A stretch of 46,832 nucleotides of DNA from Microcoleus sp. FACHB-831 (GCF_014695585.1 NZ_JACJON010000033.1:1-46832), one strand, 5' to 3'; positions 9,398-18,599 are shown, counted from the stretch's first letter. Notes: a model not told the origin generated them from the sequence alone. A program made the numbers and translations.

Positions 9398-10199
9398 TAC
9401 CTCTCAGGATAGATGGTAAATACTCAAGTTTAGCCACATCATCAATTAAAGTCGTAATACCCGATCTGCTGGCTTCCCCAGACTACTTGCAGGAATTAAT
9501 TATTCCCAAGGTAGTAGAAGGTTGTCAGCAGTATTTTTTTGGCGATCGCGGTTGGGGTGGTATATTTCGCCTTATATAGCGAAACTGGAAATTAAAGATT
9601 AGTGCAGAGAATAGCCAGTCACCTTCAAGGAAAGGGATAAGGCTGTTTTAACCTTTAATCAGTCATAAGCCACTACGAAACACTACAAAATTAGCGTTTA
9701 ACAGAAAAATTCCCATTACTCTAAATTTTTTTATATAGCGGTTATTACTCGGATTCATATGTTTGTATCGCACCGAGTTGGAAAATGGCTAGAAAAACCT
9801 AATTAAGCTAAGGCTATTAGAAATAGTTAACCATAATTTTTGAATATACAGTGCAAAAACATATAACAGGGTTAAAAGTCGCTTGGTAAATTTTACAGAT
9901 AGCTTGGTTATTTCGCACAAATAATATTAATAGTTTTATAGTTCAATTAATTGCTTCCGCGATGCTTTTTGTTAAAAGAAAGGCGAGCGATCGCATTTCT
10001 TTTTAGTTTTATATAAATTCACCCACCTGGGCGATGGCAATTTTTATTAACTTGATTAATATAGCTATAGTTTAAAAATTCTTTTTTTCTATTGCTATTC
10101 ATAAGAAAAAACTCAAAAATATTTTGTGTTGTAGGGAACTGCTAGAAACTTTAAAATGTCATTTTTTTTGCAAACTCAAAAAAAGACAAAAAAATTAAA
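9398..10199. other. 802-base AT-rich spacer
   Basis: No gene I can support. From about 9423 to 9579 one plus-strand frame stays open and could encode ...DYLQELIIPKVVEGCQQYFF..., ending at TAG 9577-9579, but it has no start codon or ribosome site. It may be a gene remnant. From about 9640 the sequence becomes very AT-rich with many A and T runs up to the next gene, unlike the surrounding core genes. Confidence 0.5.
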
Positions 10200-10862
10200 A
10201 TGAATAAGCGTGGTTACCTAATAACTGGCATACTGGCACTTAGCACCTTAGTAGGGTTAGCGAATCGACCAGCAAATGGAATCGAAGATGGTAAAACATT
10301 TCCACCTACGCAGACAACTTTAAAGGTTGTCAATAAGGCAAAAACTCAAAAACCAGTTACAAAAACTGCCACCATTAGAGTTGAAGGGGAAAAAAGCAAT
10401 ATTACCCTGAGACTTTACGAGCAAAGCAGCCTTCAATTCAGTACTTACTACCCAGCAAACTATTTTGTTTCAGAAACTAGCAGTTCTGGCGAAGGGACAG
10501 GAGTTAGATTTATTGTAAATGCGGGTGGGATTAAGAATGATAAAGCATACGTTCACTTTGCCTTTATGAACGGAATGAAAAATATAGGTCAAGTGAAAAC
10601 TTTTGTAAATGGCAAGCGTGGTTTAATTGCTTCAAATGGGTGGCGAGTTGTTAGCCGGACTCAAAGAGTCCCTTATCGATGGGCAAAAGAAAAAATTAGT
10701 TTCCAACAGCGCAAAGGTAACGAGATAATTCAGGGTAACGTGTACTTGGGTGAATACAAAGGAAAGGCTTTCTATGTAATTAGCCATTATCCTGGAGAGT
10801 ACGGAGATGGGTTTGGACCAAGAGAAGCCCTGATTTTAGAAAACTTGGATTTTGCGCGTTAA
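10200..10862 (+). CDS. Putative secreted protein, family not recognised
   Basis: A 220-residue protein with a probable Sec signal peptide: basic MNKRGY, a hydrophobic stretch LITGILALSTLVGLA, and a cleavage site near residues 22-27. The mature part is mostly beta-strand-like (TATIRVEGEKSNITLRLYEQ, LQFSTYYPANYFVSE, VRFIVNAGGIKNDKAYVHFA), suggesting a periplasmic or exported beta-rich domain. There are no cysteines in the mature part and no lipobox. I do not recognise the family. There is no clear Shine-Dalgarno sequence, only an A-rich leader. The gene lies in an AT-rich pocket between pdhA and purL, next to a gene remnant, and its AT-rich base use suggests acquisition or weak selection. Confidence 0.7.
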   Translation: MNKRGYLITGILALSTLVGLANRPANGIEDGKTFPPTQTTLKVVNKAKTQKPVTKTATIRVEGEKSNITLRLYEQSSLQFSTYYPANYFVSETSSSGEGTGVRFIVNAGGIKNDKAYVHFAFMNGMKNIGQVKTFVNGKRGLIASNGWRVVSRTQRVPYRWAKEKISFQQRKGNEIIQGNVYLGEYKGKAFYVISHYPGEYGDGFGPREALILENLDFAR

Positions 10863-10978
10863 TTAGTAAAAGTAGGAGTTTTTGCTGGCACGATCGCGAC
10901 CTTAAGATAAGCATTCATAGGAAGAGCTATCTTTAGTTAGTGATTGAGTTATTAAAAACATAAGCACTTTTCAAATTT

Positions 10979-11197
10979 TTGGAACTGGTACGGCGATCGC
11001 TCTCGAATTTTCTTAACATAGGAGAGCGATCGCTGCAATTATATCAACTACAAAAGGGGGAATATATGGAATGCGATCGCTCTCCCACTTTCCCCATACT
11101 CCCCGCAACAAAAATTATCGAATTTTTAGATAACTGTAAAACTCTAGGTATAACTTCTTCACTGCGTCAATTTCGCGAATGGGTGAGAAATCAGTAA
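10979..11197 (+). pseudogene. Remnant resembling the C-terminus of a Uma2-family protein
   Basis: The frame reads ...SLQLYQLQKGEY... then FPILPATKIIEFLDNCKTLG and ends RQFREWVRNQ. This looks like the last ~55 residues of Uma2 (DUF820) PD-(D/E)XK nuclease-fold proteins, which are abundant in cyanobacteria and usually 180-200 residues long. The conserved nuclease core is absent. The only in-frame start is a TTG at 10979 without a ribosome site, and stops lie just upstream. I therefore call it a gene fragment. Three GCGATCGCTCTC copies lie inside it, two of them as an inverted pair. Confidence 0.45.
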
Positions 11198-11233
11198 AAT
11201 AAAAATTTGTACCCTATTGGCAATTGACTCACT

Positions 11234-13609
11234 ATGACCGCCATATCATCTACTCCCTTCTCCCCCGAAGAAATTGCCGCAGAAGGTATTAAGCCCGAAG
11301 AATACCAAGAAATCGTCCAACGTCTAGGACGCCATCCCAATAAAGCTGAACTGGGAATGTTCGGTGTAATGTGGTCAGAACACTGCTGCTACAAAAACTC
11401 CCGACCACTACTAAAACAATTTCCCACAGAAGGCGATCGCATCCTTGTAGGCCCCGGAGAAAACGCCGGAGTTGTAGACTTAGGCGACGGACTGCAACTA
11501 GCATTTAAAATAGAATCCCACAATCACCCCTCTGCCGTCGAACCATTCCAAGGAGCCGCAACCGGAGTTGGTGGCATTCTGCGCGATATCTTTACCATGG
11601 GTGCGCGTCCCATTGCTCTATTAAACTCCCTCCGTTTCGGTTCTCTCGAAGATCCCAAAACACGAAGATTATTTAACGGTGTAGTATCGGGCATCAGCCA
11701 TTATGGTAATTGCGTTGGAGTCCCCACAGTAGGCGGTGAAGTTTACTTTGACTCCGCATATTCTGGCAATCCTCTAGTAAATGTTATGGCACTAGGATTG
11801 ATGGAAACATCAGAAATTGTCAAATCTGGTGCAATAGGAATCGGCAATCCAGTGCTTTATGTTGGTTCTACGACTGGACGCGATGGTATGGGCGGCGCTA
11901 GTTTTGCTAGTGCTGAACTAAGCGATGAATCAGTTGACAACCGTCCCGCCGTCCAAGTGGGCGACCCCTTCCTAGAAAAATCGTTAATTGAAGCTTGTCT
12001 AGAAGCATTTAAAACTGGTGCTGTTGTCGCCGCGCAAGATATGGGTGCTGCTGGTATTACTTGTTCGACATCAGAAATGGCAGCTAAAGGCGGTGTTGGA
12101 ATTGAACTTGATTTAGACTTAATTCCAGTACGAGAAAGTGGGATGGTTCCTTACGAATACCTGCTTTCTGAATCTCAAGAACGTATGTTGTTTGTTGCCT
12201 ATAAGGGGCGAGAGCAAGAATTAATGGATATTTTTCATAAGTGGGGACTTCATGCAGTAGTCGCAGGAAAGGTTATTGAGGAACCGATAGTGCGAATTCT
12301 GTTCCAAGGTGGAATAGCCGCTGAAATTCCTGCTACAGCCCTCGCGGATAATACGCCTATTTATCACCGAGAATTGCTGGCTGAACCCCCAGAATACGCG
12401 CGTAAAGCCTGGGAATGGACAGCAGACTCGCTTCCTTCGTGTACCCCAGCGGGAATTGAAATTCAAGGAGGCTTGAAAACCTGGAATGATATTCTGCTAA
12501 CTCTGCTAGATACTCCGACCATTGCTTCTAAACGCTGGGTTTATCGGCAATATGACCATCAGGTGCAAAACAATACTGCGGTTTTACCTGGTGGTGCTGA
12601 TGCTGCGGTTGTGAGATTACGTCCAGTTGCAGAAGCCTCCAATCTAAAATCCCCTTCACAGAACTTGCCTGGGAAGGAGCAAAATCCAAAATCGGCAGTT
12701 GCTGCTACGGTAGATTGCAACTCTCGATATGTCTATTTAGATCCTTATGAGGGAGCCAAGGCAGTAGTAGCAGAAGCGGCTCGGAATCTAAGCTGTGTGG
12801 GGGCTGAACCTCTGGCAGTTACGGATAACTTGAATTTTCCTAGCCCCGAAAAGCCGATAGGCTACTGGCAACTGGCTGAAGCTTGTCGCGGCATTGCTGA
12901 AGCTTGTCGGGAGCTATCAACGCCTGTGACTGGTGGGAATGTCTCTCTCTACAACGAAACTTTGGATAGTGAAGGTAAGCCCCAACCTATTTACCCGACT
13001 CCAGTTGTGGGGATGGTGGGTTTGATTCCGGACATCACGAAAATATGCGGTCAATCTTGGCAAGCTGAGGGAGATTTAATCTATCTTTTGGGCAGAGGTT
13101 TGGATGAAACCAATGGGGTAACGTTAGGGGCATCGGAGTACCTGGCAACAATTCACGGCGCGATCGCGGGTAAACCCCCATTAGTCGATTTTGATTTAGA
13201 GCGTCGCGTACAAGCTGCTTGCCGTGAGGGAATTCGTCAAGGCTGGGTTCGCTCGGCTCACGACTGCGCTGAAGGAGGAATTGCGATCGCTCTCTCGGAA
13301 TCCTGCATCACTAGCCAACTCGGTGCTGAAATTACCTTAGCTATTACCGAGCAACACTCTCGCCGCTGGGATGAAGTCTTATTTGCCGAGGGGGGCGCCC
13401 GAATTATAGTTTCTGTCTCGCCCGAAAACCAAGCTACTTGGGAATCTTATTTACAGGAGCGCCTCCAGGATAACTGGCAAAAAATTGGCCTGGTAGGAAA
13501 ACCCAACCAAAAGTTAAGGGTTTTTACGGGTGAAACCCACCCCTTAATCGACGTTACGATCGAAGATGTGAGCGATCGCTGGAACCACGCCATCCAACGA
13601 CGCCTATAG
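11234..13609 (+). CDS. purL: Phosphoribosylformylglycinamidine synthase subunit PurL
   Basis: Catalytic subunit of FGAM synthase (small PurL type, partnered by PurS and PurQ), which converts FGAR plus glutamine-derived ammonia and ATP to FGAM in step 4 of purine synthesis. Conserved pieces are [18 protein letters not shown] near residue 40, [20 protein letters not shown] at about 95, the ATP-binding ...[20 protein letters not shown]... near 515-540 and [11 protein letters not shown] about 30 residues further on. At 791 residues it is slightly longer than usual. The excess lies at about residues 466-490, where a hydrophilic stretch ([20 protein letters not shown]) interrupts the normal join before [14 protein letters not shown]. 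Its DNA resembles spacer repeats. It is followed by purF 281 bases downstream. Confidence 0.96.
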   Translation: MTAISSTPFSPEEIAAEGIKPEEYQEIVQRLGRHPNKAELGMFGVMWSEHCCYKNSRPLLKQFPTEGDRILVGPGENAGVVDLGDGLQLAFKIESHNHPSAVEPFQGAATGVGGILRDIFTMGARPIALLNSLRFGSLEDPKTRRLFNGVVSGISHYGNCVGVPTVGGEVYFDSAYSGNPLVNVMALGLMETSEIVKSGAIGIGNPVLYVGSTTGRDGMGGASFASAELSDESVDNRPAVQVGDPFLEKSLIEACLEAFKTGAVVAAQDMGAAGITCSTSEMAAKGGVGIELDLDLIPVRESGMVPYEYLLSESQERMLFVAYKGREQELMDIFHKWGLHAVVAGKVIEEPIVRILFQGGIAAEIPATALADNTPIYHRELLAEPPEYARKAWEWTADSLPSCTPAGIEIQGGLKTWNDILLTLLDTPTIASKRWVYRQYDHQVQNNTAVLPGGADAAVVRLRPVAEASNLKSPSQNLPGKEQNPKSAVAATVDCNSRYVYLDPYEGAKAVVAEAARNLSCVGAEPLAVTDNLNFPSPEKPIGYWQLAEACRGIAEACRELSTPVTGGNVSLYNETLDSEGKPQPIYPTPVVGMVGLIPDITKICGQSWQAEGDLIYLLGRGLDETNGVTLGASEYLATIHGAIAGKPPLVDFDLERRVQAACREGIRQGWVRSAHDCAEGGIAIALSESCITSQLGAEITLAITEQHSRRWDEVLFAEGGARIIVSVSPENQATWESYLQERLQDNWQKIGLVGKPNQKLRVFTGETHPLIDVTIEDVSDRWNHAIQRRL

Positions 13610-13632
13610 CTATCAGTCTGTGGGAGAGCTTC

Positions 13633-13655
13633 CGGCTTCCAATAGCCGCTTTTTC
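13633..13655 (+). terminator. Possible weak terminator after purL
   Basis: CGGCT (13633-13637) and AGCCG (13644-13648) form a 5-bp stem with a 6-base loop, followed by CTTTTTC. It sits 24 bases past the purL stop. The stem is short, so read-through into purF is possible. Confidence 0.4.
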
Positions 13656-13802
13656 TTCATAAGGGGGCTTTCCTGACTGGTATTGTGATTAAACCCCTTC
13701 CTCTTAAGTTTTAACTTTCAGCATCCATCTTTCGATTGATATTTAAGCAAACGTCTAAAAAGGATGTGCAGGTTTAAGATTTTTATGTAGGATTATTAAG
13801 AA

Positions 13803-13824
13803 AGAGTTAACGTAAGTTAACTCT
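13803..13824. repeat. Inverted repeat in the purF leader
   Basis: AGAGTTAAC and GTTAACTCT form a perfect 9-bp inverted repeat around GTAA, 66 bases before the purF start. It could be a regulator's operator or a leader hairpin. No known purine regulator site was recognised. Confidence 0.4.
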
Positions 13825-13890
13825 CTCCTCACTCTTTGATTTGACAACCATCCCCAGACTCACTATCCCAACTAGGAGCCACGCCGGAGC

Positions 13891-15372
13891 ATGATTCCCA
13901 ACAATTCCTTAACCTCTGAAGACCGCGATGGGCATCCAGATAAGCCAGAGGAAGCCTGCGGTGTATTTGGCATCTACGCACCAGAGGAAGATGTAGCTAA
14001 ACTGACCTATTTTGGCTTATACGCCCTACAACACCGGGGTCAGGAATCTGCCGGAATTGCCACCTTTGAGGGAGAAAAGGTGCATCTGCACAAAGATATG
14101 GGGTTGGTGTCCCAGGTTTTTAGCGAAGCAAAATTGAGCCAGCTACCTGGAGATATGGCGGTTGGCCATACCCGCTATTCGACCACTGGATCGAGCCGCG
14201 TCGTTAACGCCCAGCCAGCTGTTGTAGAAACTCGTTTGGGCAAGCTAGCACTGGCACACAATGGCAACTTAATTAATACAGCCCCCCTGCGCGAAGAGTT
14301 GCTCAACCGCAACTGCAACCTAATTACAACGACAGATTCAGAAGCGATCGCGTTGATGGTAGGAGAAGAAGTTAACGCAGGCAAAGACTGGTTAGAAGGA
14401 GCCATTAACGCATTTCAGCAATGCAAAGGAGCCTTTAGTTTAGTCATCGGTACTCCAGCAGGGCTTATGGGCGTGCGCGATCCCAACGGCATCCGCCCCC
14501 TGGTAATTGGCACGCTGGAAAGAGACGAAGACAACCGTCCTACACGCTATGTACTTGCATCAGAGACTTGCGCTTTAGACATTATTGGTGCAGATTACCT
14601 GCGCGATGTCCAGCCCGGAGAATTAGTTTGGATCACCGAAAGCGGAATGACCTCTCAGTTCTGGGCAGAACAACCAAAGCGCAAGCTTTGCATATTCGAG
14701 ATGATTTACTTTGCCCGCCCTGATAGCGTAATGCATGACGAAAGTTTGTATACCTACAGAATGCGGCTGGGACGCCAACTAGCTAGCGAAAGTCTAGTTG
14801 AAGCCGACATCGTTATCGGCGTGCCTGATTCTGGCATTCCGGCTGCTATCGGTTTTTCCCAAGCATCTGGCATCACCTACGCCGAAGGTCTGATAAAAAA
14901 TCGCTACGTCGGTCGTACCTTCATCCAGCCTACGCAGAAAATGCGCGAAGCTGGCATCCGTATGAAGCTCAACCCCCTTAAAGATGTCCTGGCTGGGAAG
15001 CGAGTAATAATTGTTGATGACTCCATTGTGCGGGGAACCACAAGCCGCAAACTTGTTAAAGCCTTGCGCGATGCTGGTGCGACGGAAGTTCACATGAGAG
15101 TTTCCTCTCCCCCTGTGACTCACCCCTGCTTTTACGGCATTGACACGGATAGCCAAGACCAACTCATTGCCGCTACTAAGTCGGTTGCCGAAATTGCCCA
15201 GCAGATTGGTGTTGATTCGCTAGCTTATCTCAGTTGGGCAGGAATGCTCAAAGCTACAGGCGAAGATCCTAATAGTTTCTGTTCGGCTTGTTTTACTGGC
15301 GACTACCCCATTTCTGTGCCGGAGCCAGTTAAACGCTCTAAGCTCATGTTGGAAAAGGCCGTCACAGTATAA
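13891..15372 (+). CDS. purF: Amidophosphoribosyltransferase
   Basis: Catalyses the committed step of purine synthesis: PRPP plus glutamine gives 5-phosphoribosylamine. The 493-residue precursor starts with a 22-residue propeptide, and cleavage exposes Cys23 in EACGVFGIYAP as the N-terminal nucleophile of the glutaminase domain. The phosphoribosyltransferase half carries the PRPP loop VIIVDDSIVRGTTS. Cysteines in KRKLCIFEMIYF, in the MRVSSPPVTHPCFYGID region and in CSACFTGDYP are those of the Bacillus-type enzyme that binds an oxygen-sensitive [4Fe-4S] cluster. It follows purL in the same direction, but the 281-base gap with its own hairpin suggests a separate promoter. A strong terminator follows. 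Confidence 0.97.
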   Translation: MIPNNSLTSEDRDGHPDKPEEACGVFGIYAPEEDVAKLTYFGLYALQHRGQESAGIATFEGEKVHLHKDMGLVSQVFSEAKLSQLPGDMAVGHTRYSTTGSSRVVNAQPAVVETRLGKLALAHNGNLINTAPLREELLNRNCNLITTTDSEAIALMVGEEVNAGKDWLEGAINAFQQCKGAFSLVIGTPAGLMGVRDPNGIRPLVIGTLERDEDNRPTRYVLASETCALDIIGADYLRDVQPGELVWITESGMTSQFWAEQPKRKLCIFEMIYFARPDSVMHDESLYTYRMRLGRQLASESLVEADIVIGVPDSGIPAAIGFSQASGITYAEGLIKNRYVGRTFIQPTQKMREAGIRMKLNPLKDVLAGKRVIIVDDSIVRGTTSRKLVKALRDAGATEVHMRVSSPPVTHPCFYGIDTDSQDQLIAATKSVAEIAQQIGVDSLAYLSWAGMLKATGEDPNSFCSACFTGDYPISVPEPVKRSKLMLEKAVTV

Positions 15373-15376
15373 AAAT

Positions 15377-15415
15377 AAAAAGAAGGGAATGCTTTTAAAG
15401 CATTCCCTTCTTTTT
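15377..15415. terminator. Bidirectional terminator between purF and the chorismate lyase gene
   Basis: A perfect 19-bp inverted repeat (15377-15395 with 15397-15415) with a one-base centre. Its GC-rich core is GAAGGGAATGC and its ends are A- and T-runs, so it works in both directions. It serves the convergent purF and chorismate lyase genes. Confidence 0.92.
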
Positions 15416-15423
15416 ATTACCCG

Positions 15424-16038
15424 TTAGCCTTGTGTATGTGTCGGCCCCAGGTATTTAGTCAAGTAAGGGGAAAAAACCTCATAAATCAGCGTCAACGGCT
15501 TTCCATGATGCCAAAACAGATAGTGGCGTCCCCAAAATGGCCCATTTTCGCCAAACGCTGCCTCTAAAGCAGTAGAGTTACCGTAGTAAATCCCTTGAAC
15601 ATCTCGATACAACTCAGTCCGCAGATGAGCAAGACTTGCCCAAATTGGCAAAGAGCGATTTTGTAAATATTCATCTACGTGGCTGGCTTCCCACCAAGAC
15701 GTAGCATAAGCCAACCGCTGGCCCGACGGTGTACGCAGCCAGACTTGACGGCGCAGACGCGGCCCTGGCACAAAGTTTATCTGGTCGGGGGCGCGATCGC
15801 CATCCATGCCAACAAGCGACATATCAATTACATCCACTTCCGTAGGTTCGCCAGTCAGCAACTGTAGGTGACGTGTCGGCGAACCATCGCCCAGCAGTAA
15901 TATCTGCCAAGCTGGTGCTAGCTGGCTGTGAGGCAATCCTTGCTGCACTGCTGCTTCCTTACCCTGCCAAATCGGGTTTAGAGGATACCATGCTGTTGGC
16001 AGGGCGACGCTGTTTGCGGGTCTCAGAGTTGAAGCCAA
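15424..16038 (-). CDS. Chorismate lyase (4-hydroxybenzoate synthase), UbiC/DUF98 type
   Basis: Cytosolic enzyme that splits chorismate to pyruvate and 4-hydroxybenzoate, the ring precursor of plastoquinone in cyanobacteria. The 204-residue product matches the cyanobacterial DUF98/chorismate lyase family (Synechocystis sll1797 type): AWQILLLGDGSPTRHLQLLT near residue 43, then VDVIDMSLV, the RRQVWLRTPSGQRLAYATSW strands, and the C-terminal FWGRHYLFWHHGKPLTLIYE with the conserved E-V-F preceding the end. The start ATG at 16038 gives a usual length. It is leftward and convergent with purF. The Coq4-like gene at 24430 is another possible quinone-related gene in the window. Confidence 0.88.
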   Translation of the reverse strand: MASTLRPANSVALPTAWYPLNPIWQGKEAAVQQGLPHSQLAPAWQILLLGDGSPTRHLQLLTGEPTEVDVIDMSLVGMDGDRAPDQINFVPGPRLRRQVWLRTPSGQRLAYATSWWEASHVDEYLQNRSLPIWASLAHLRTELYRDVQGIYYGNSTALEAAFGENGPFWGRHYLFWHHGKPLTLIYEVFSPYLTKYLGPTHTQG

Positions 16039-16164
16039 ATTTCTTTACAAATCTTCATCAGTTCTATGAAAACATAAAATTTTACATGGTGGGAACATAC
16101 CCCAGAAAAAAATATGAGTGCCGAGTAACTTTTCAATTGCTACTCAGCACTCATTAGTAAAATA

Positions 16165-16245
16165 TGCGGATGGCGAGACTCGAACTCGCAAGGCAAAGCC
16201 ACACGCACCTCAAGCGTGCGCGTATACCAATTCCGCCACATCCGC
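16165..16245 (-). tRNA. tRNA-Leu(GAG)
   Basis: On the minus strand a complete class II cloverleaf is visible. The acceptor stem is GCGGATG/CATCCGC with discriminator A. The D-arm contains GAATTGGTATAC, the anticodon stem is CACGC/GCGTG around loop TTGAGGT, so the anticodon is GAG. A long variable arm (TGGCTTTGCC) and a T-arm GCGAG-TTCGAGT-CTCGC follow. The 3' CCA is not encoded. Length is 81 bases. Confidence 0.97.
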
Positions 16246-16396
16246 TTATGAACTACAAAAACGAAATAATGAAAAATGAACTAATCAATTTCATCATCGC
16301 TCATATATATTAGCACCATTAGCGCGATCTGAAATATTTTTCAGCGGATCTCCGAAGGGTCTATTCTACTGAATAGGGAATCAAAAAGCACCGAAG

Positions 16397-17752
16397 ATGC
16401 GGTTTTCAAAAATTTTAATTGCCAATCGCGGAGAAATTGCCCTGCGGATTCTCCGTACCTGCGAAGAAATGGGTATTGCCACAGTTGCCGTTCATTCTAC
16501 GATTGACAAGCACGCCCTCCACGTCCAGCTGGCCGACGAAGCTGTTTGCATTGGAGAACCCCCCAGCGGAAAAAGTTATCTAAACATTCCAAATATTATT
16601 GCTGCGGCTCTGACGCGCAATGCAGGGGCAATTCATCCCGGGTATGGGTTTTTAGCAGAAAATGCGCGTTTTGCAGAGATATGCGCCGATCACCAGATTT
16701 CTTTCATAGGCCCTCAGCCGGAGGCAATTCGGGCAATGGGAGATAAATCAACTGCTAAAGAAACCATGCAACGGGCTGGAGTGCCCACAATACCGGGAAG
16801 TGATGGGCTGGTGGAGTCAGACAAAGAAGCCATAGCGATCGCCCGTAAAATTGGCTATCCCGTAATGATCAAAGCAACGGCTGGCGGTGGCGGACGAGGA
16901 ATGCGTTTAGTGCGCGAAGAAAGCGACCTGAGCAAACTCTTCCAAGCCGCACAGGGAGAAGCCGAAGCAGCTTTCGGCAATGCTGGCGTCTATCTAGAAA
17001 AATTTATCGACCGTCCGCGGCACATCGAATTTCAAATACTGGCTGATAGCTACGGCAATGTCATCCACTTAGGCGAACGAGATTGCTCCATCCAACGACG
17101 GCATCAAAAGTTACTAGAAGAAGCACCAAGCCCAGCTTTGAGCCAAGAACTCCGAGAAAAAATGGGCACCGCCGCCGTGATGGCAGCCAAGTCAATCAAC
17201 TACCTTGGAGCAGGCACGGTAGAGTTTCTACTAGCTCCCACCGGCGAATTCTACTTCATGGAAATGAACACCCGCATTCAAGTTGAGCATCCCGTAACTG
17301 AGATGATCGCCGGATTGGACTTGATAGCAGAACAAATTAACGTAGCTCAGGGGGAAAAACTACAGCTTACCCAAGACCAAGTGGTTCTTAGAGGCCATGC
17401 GATTGAATGCCGGATTAATGCAGAAGATCCGGAGCGCAACTTCCGACCGCAGCCGGGGCGCATCAGCGGCTATTTACCTCCCGGTGGCCCAGGCGTCCGG
17501 ATGGATTCTCACGTCTACACAGATTATGAAATTCCGCCTTACTACGACTCGCTAATTGGCAAATTAATCGTTTGGGGGCCAGACCGTCCAGCAGCGATTA
17601 GGCGAATGAAACGGGCACTGCGCGAGTGTGCTATCACTGGGCTGCCAACTACTCTTAGCTTCCACCAAAAGATTTTGGAAAATCCTGAATTCTTGCGCGG
17701 GGAAGTATACACGAATTTTGTTGAGCAGGTCATGCAGTCTGGTAAGGGGTAA
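16397..17752 (+). CDS. accC: Acetyl-CoA carboxylase, biotin carboxylase subunit
   Basis: ATP-grasp enzyme that carboxylates the biotin on AccB with bicarbonate and ATP, the first half-reaction of malonyl-CoA and fatty acid synthesis. The 451 residues are the normal length. Visible are the N-terminal [20 protein letters not shown], the substrate region [16 protein letters not shown], the glycine-rich ATP loop [14 protein letters not shown] at about 155-168, and the catalytic [15 protein letters not shown]. The stop codon lies inside a run of G-tracts described separately. accB and the carboxyltransferase genes are not adjacent, as is usual for cyanobacteria. Confidence 0.97.
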   Translation: MRFSKILIANRGEIALRILRTCEEMGIATVAVHSTIDKHALHVQLADEAVCIGEPPSGKSYLNIPNIIAAALTRNAGAIHPGYGFLAENARFAEICADHQISFIGPQPEAIRAMGDKSTAKETMQRAGVPTIPGSDGLVESDKEAIAIARKIGYPVMIKATAGGGGRGMRLVREESDLSKLFQAAQGEAEAAFGNAGVYLEKFIDRPRHIEFQILADSYGNVIHLGERDCSIQRRHQKLLEEAPSPALSQELREKMGTAAVMAAKSINYLGAGTVEFLLAPTGEFYFMEMNTRIQVEHPVTEMIAGLDLIAEQINVAQGEKLQLTQDQVVLRGHAIECRINAEDPERNFRPQPGRISGYLPPGGPGVRMDSHVYTDYEIPPYYDSLIGKLIVWGPDRPAAIRRMKRALRECAITGLPTTLSFHQKILENPEFLRGEVYTNFVEQVMQSGKG

Positions 17753-17784
17753 TGGGGCATGGGGAATAGGGGCTGGGGAAGGGG
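17746..17784 (+). repeat. Six GGGG tracts overlapping the accC stop (possible G-quadruplex)
   Basis: GGGG occurs at 17746, 17754, 17761, 17769, 17775 and 17781, separated by 2 to 4 bases. This satisfies the usual four-tract quadruplex pattern with two tracts to spare. The accC stop codon TAA is at 17750-17752, between the first two tracts, so the structure would form in the mRNA 3' end or the DNA. Confidence 0.6.
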
Positions 17785-17843
17785 AGACGCCGATAAATCT
17801 ACGTCTCTACTGGGGAATAATCTTCCCAATCCCTAATCCGCCA

Positions 17844-18140
17844 TTACCTAGATGCCATCATCGTTAAAAGGCCTTGCTGTCCTAAAAGAATCTCGCGGAT
17901 GAGGCTGCAAATGCCCACCCAAACGATAGGGCTGATGTCTACGCCACCCAAGGGGGGAATTAATTTTCGCGTCGGTATCAAAAAAGGTTCTGTGGGCCAC
18001 GCGATGAGATTGAAGGGAAAACGATTGAGATCTACTTGGGGATACCAAGTAAGGACAATCCGAAAGATAAACAAAAAGGTCATCAAGCCCACAAGTGGAC
18101 CAATAAGCCAACTGGCAAGGGTAGTAGCGTCCATTAACAA
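17844..18140 (-). CDS. ycf19: YggT family protein (Ycf19)
   Basis: Small membrane protein of 98 residues with two hydrophobic segments (LASWLIGPLVGLMTFLFIFR and ISPIVWVGICSLIREILL) around a conserved loop TEPFLIPTRKLIPPLGGVDI, the hallmark of YggT/Ycf19. Plastid and cyanobacterial members have been linked to thylakoid and nucleoid organisation and cytochrome assembly, but no precise role can be read here. The start may be the ATG at 18140 or two codons later. It is leftward and convergent with accC. Confidence 0.88.
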   Translation of the reverse strand: MLMDATTLASWLIGPLVGLMTFLFIFRIVLTWYPQVDLNRFPFNLIAWPTEPFLIPTRKLIPPLGGVDISPIVWVGICSLIREILLGQQGLLTMMASR

Positions 18141-18253
18141 CTATATTTTTTAACTTTTGTAACCAAATTGCTATATCATTTTAACTTAGCTCCAGACGGT
18201 GATTAAGTGGCTCAAACCGACGAATCCCTGTGTGAGAGGCAAATTGTAGGATC

Positions 18254-18290
18254 TTTAACGCTCTTCTCAAGGTGAGAAGAGATCGTTAAA
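18254..18290 (+). repeat. Hairpin upstream of psbX
   Basis: TTTAACG-CTCTTCTCA (18254-18269) pairs with TGAGAAGAG and, after a two-base bulge, CGTTAAA (18273-18290). The loop is only three bases. It lies 38 bases before the psbX start and is probably a leader hairpin or an operator; no T-run follows it. Confidence 0.5.
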
Positions 18291-18328
18291 ATTAATAAAA
18301 AGAAATCCTTGTAAAGAGAGCGAAGACT

Positions 18329-18448
18329 ATGACGCCTTCATTAGCAAACTTTTTGTACAGCCTCCTGTGGGGTGGCGTGATTGTAGTGATTCCGGCAACG
18401 GTTGCCTTGATTTTTATCAGCCAAAAGGATAAGATCCAGCGTTCTTAA
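18329..18448 (+). CDS. psbX: Photosystem II reaction centre protein PsbX
   Basis: A 39-codon gene encoding one thylakoid membrane helix of photosystem II, located at the periphery near cytochrome b559, where it affects quinone exchange. The product begins [20 protein letters not shown], continues with the rest of the helix ([11 protein letters not shown]) and ends QKDKIQRS. This matches cyanobacterial PsbX in length, the SLxNFLxSL start, the W-G-x-x-V-V-V-I-P core and the Q-K-D basic tail. A GAGAG sequence about eight bases before the ATG serves as ribosome site. It sits between ycf19 and ycf66, with a hairpin on each side, and looks monocistronic. Confidence 0.93.
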   Translation: MTPSLANFLYSLLWGGVIVVIPATVALIFISQKDKIQRS

Positions 18449-18570
18449 ATTTGTGTAGCCTCCTGAAACCTCAGTTGGAAACTAGAACAACTAAAAATAG
18501 AGTTGCTCTGTGACCATAAACTGAGGTTTTGTGTATCTAAAGCTAGATGGTAAAACCCGTAGAGTTGAAA

Positions 18571-18599
18571 AAACCCGTTTTCGTGTAGAAAACGGGTTT
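18571..18599. terminator. Hairpin terminator between psbX and ycf66
   Basis: AAACCCGTTTTC (18571-18582) and GAAAACGGGTTT (18588-18599) form a perfect 12-bp stem with loop GTGTA. On the plus strand it ends in TTTC, and on the minus strand in six T. It probably ends the psbX transcript. Confidence 0.65.
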
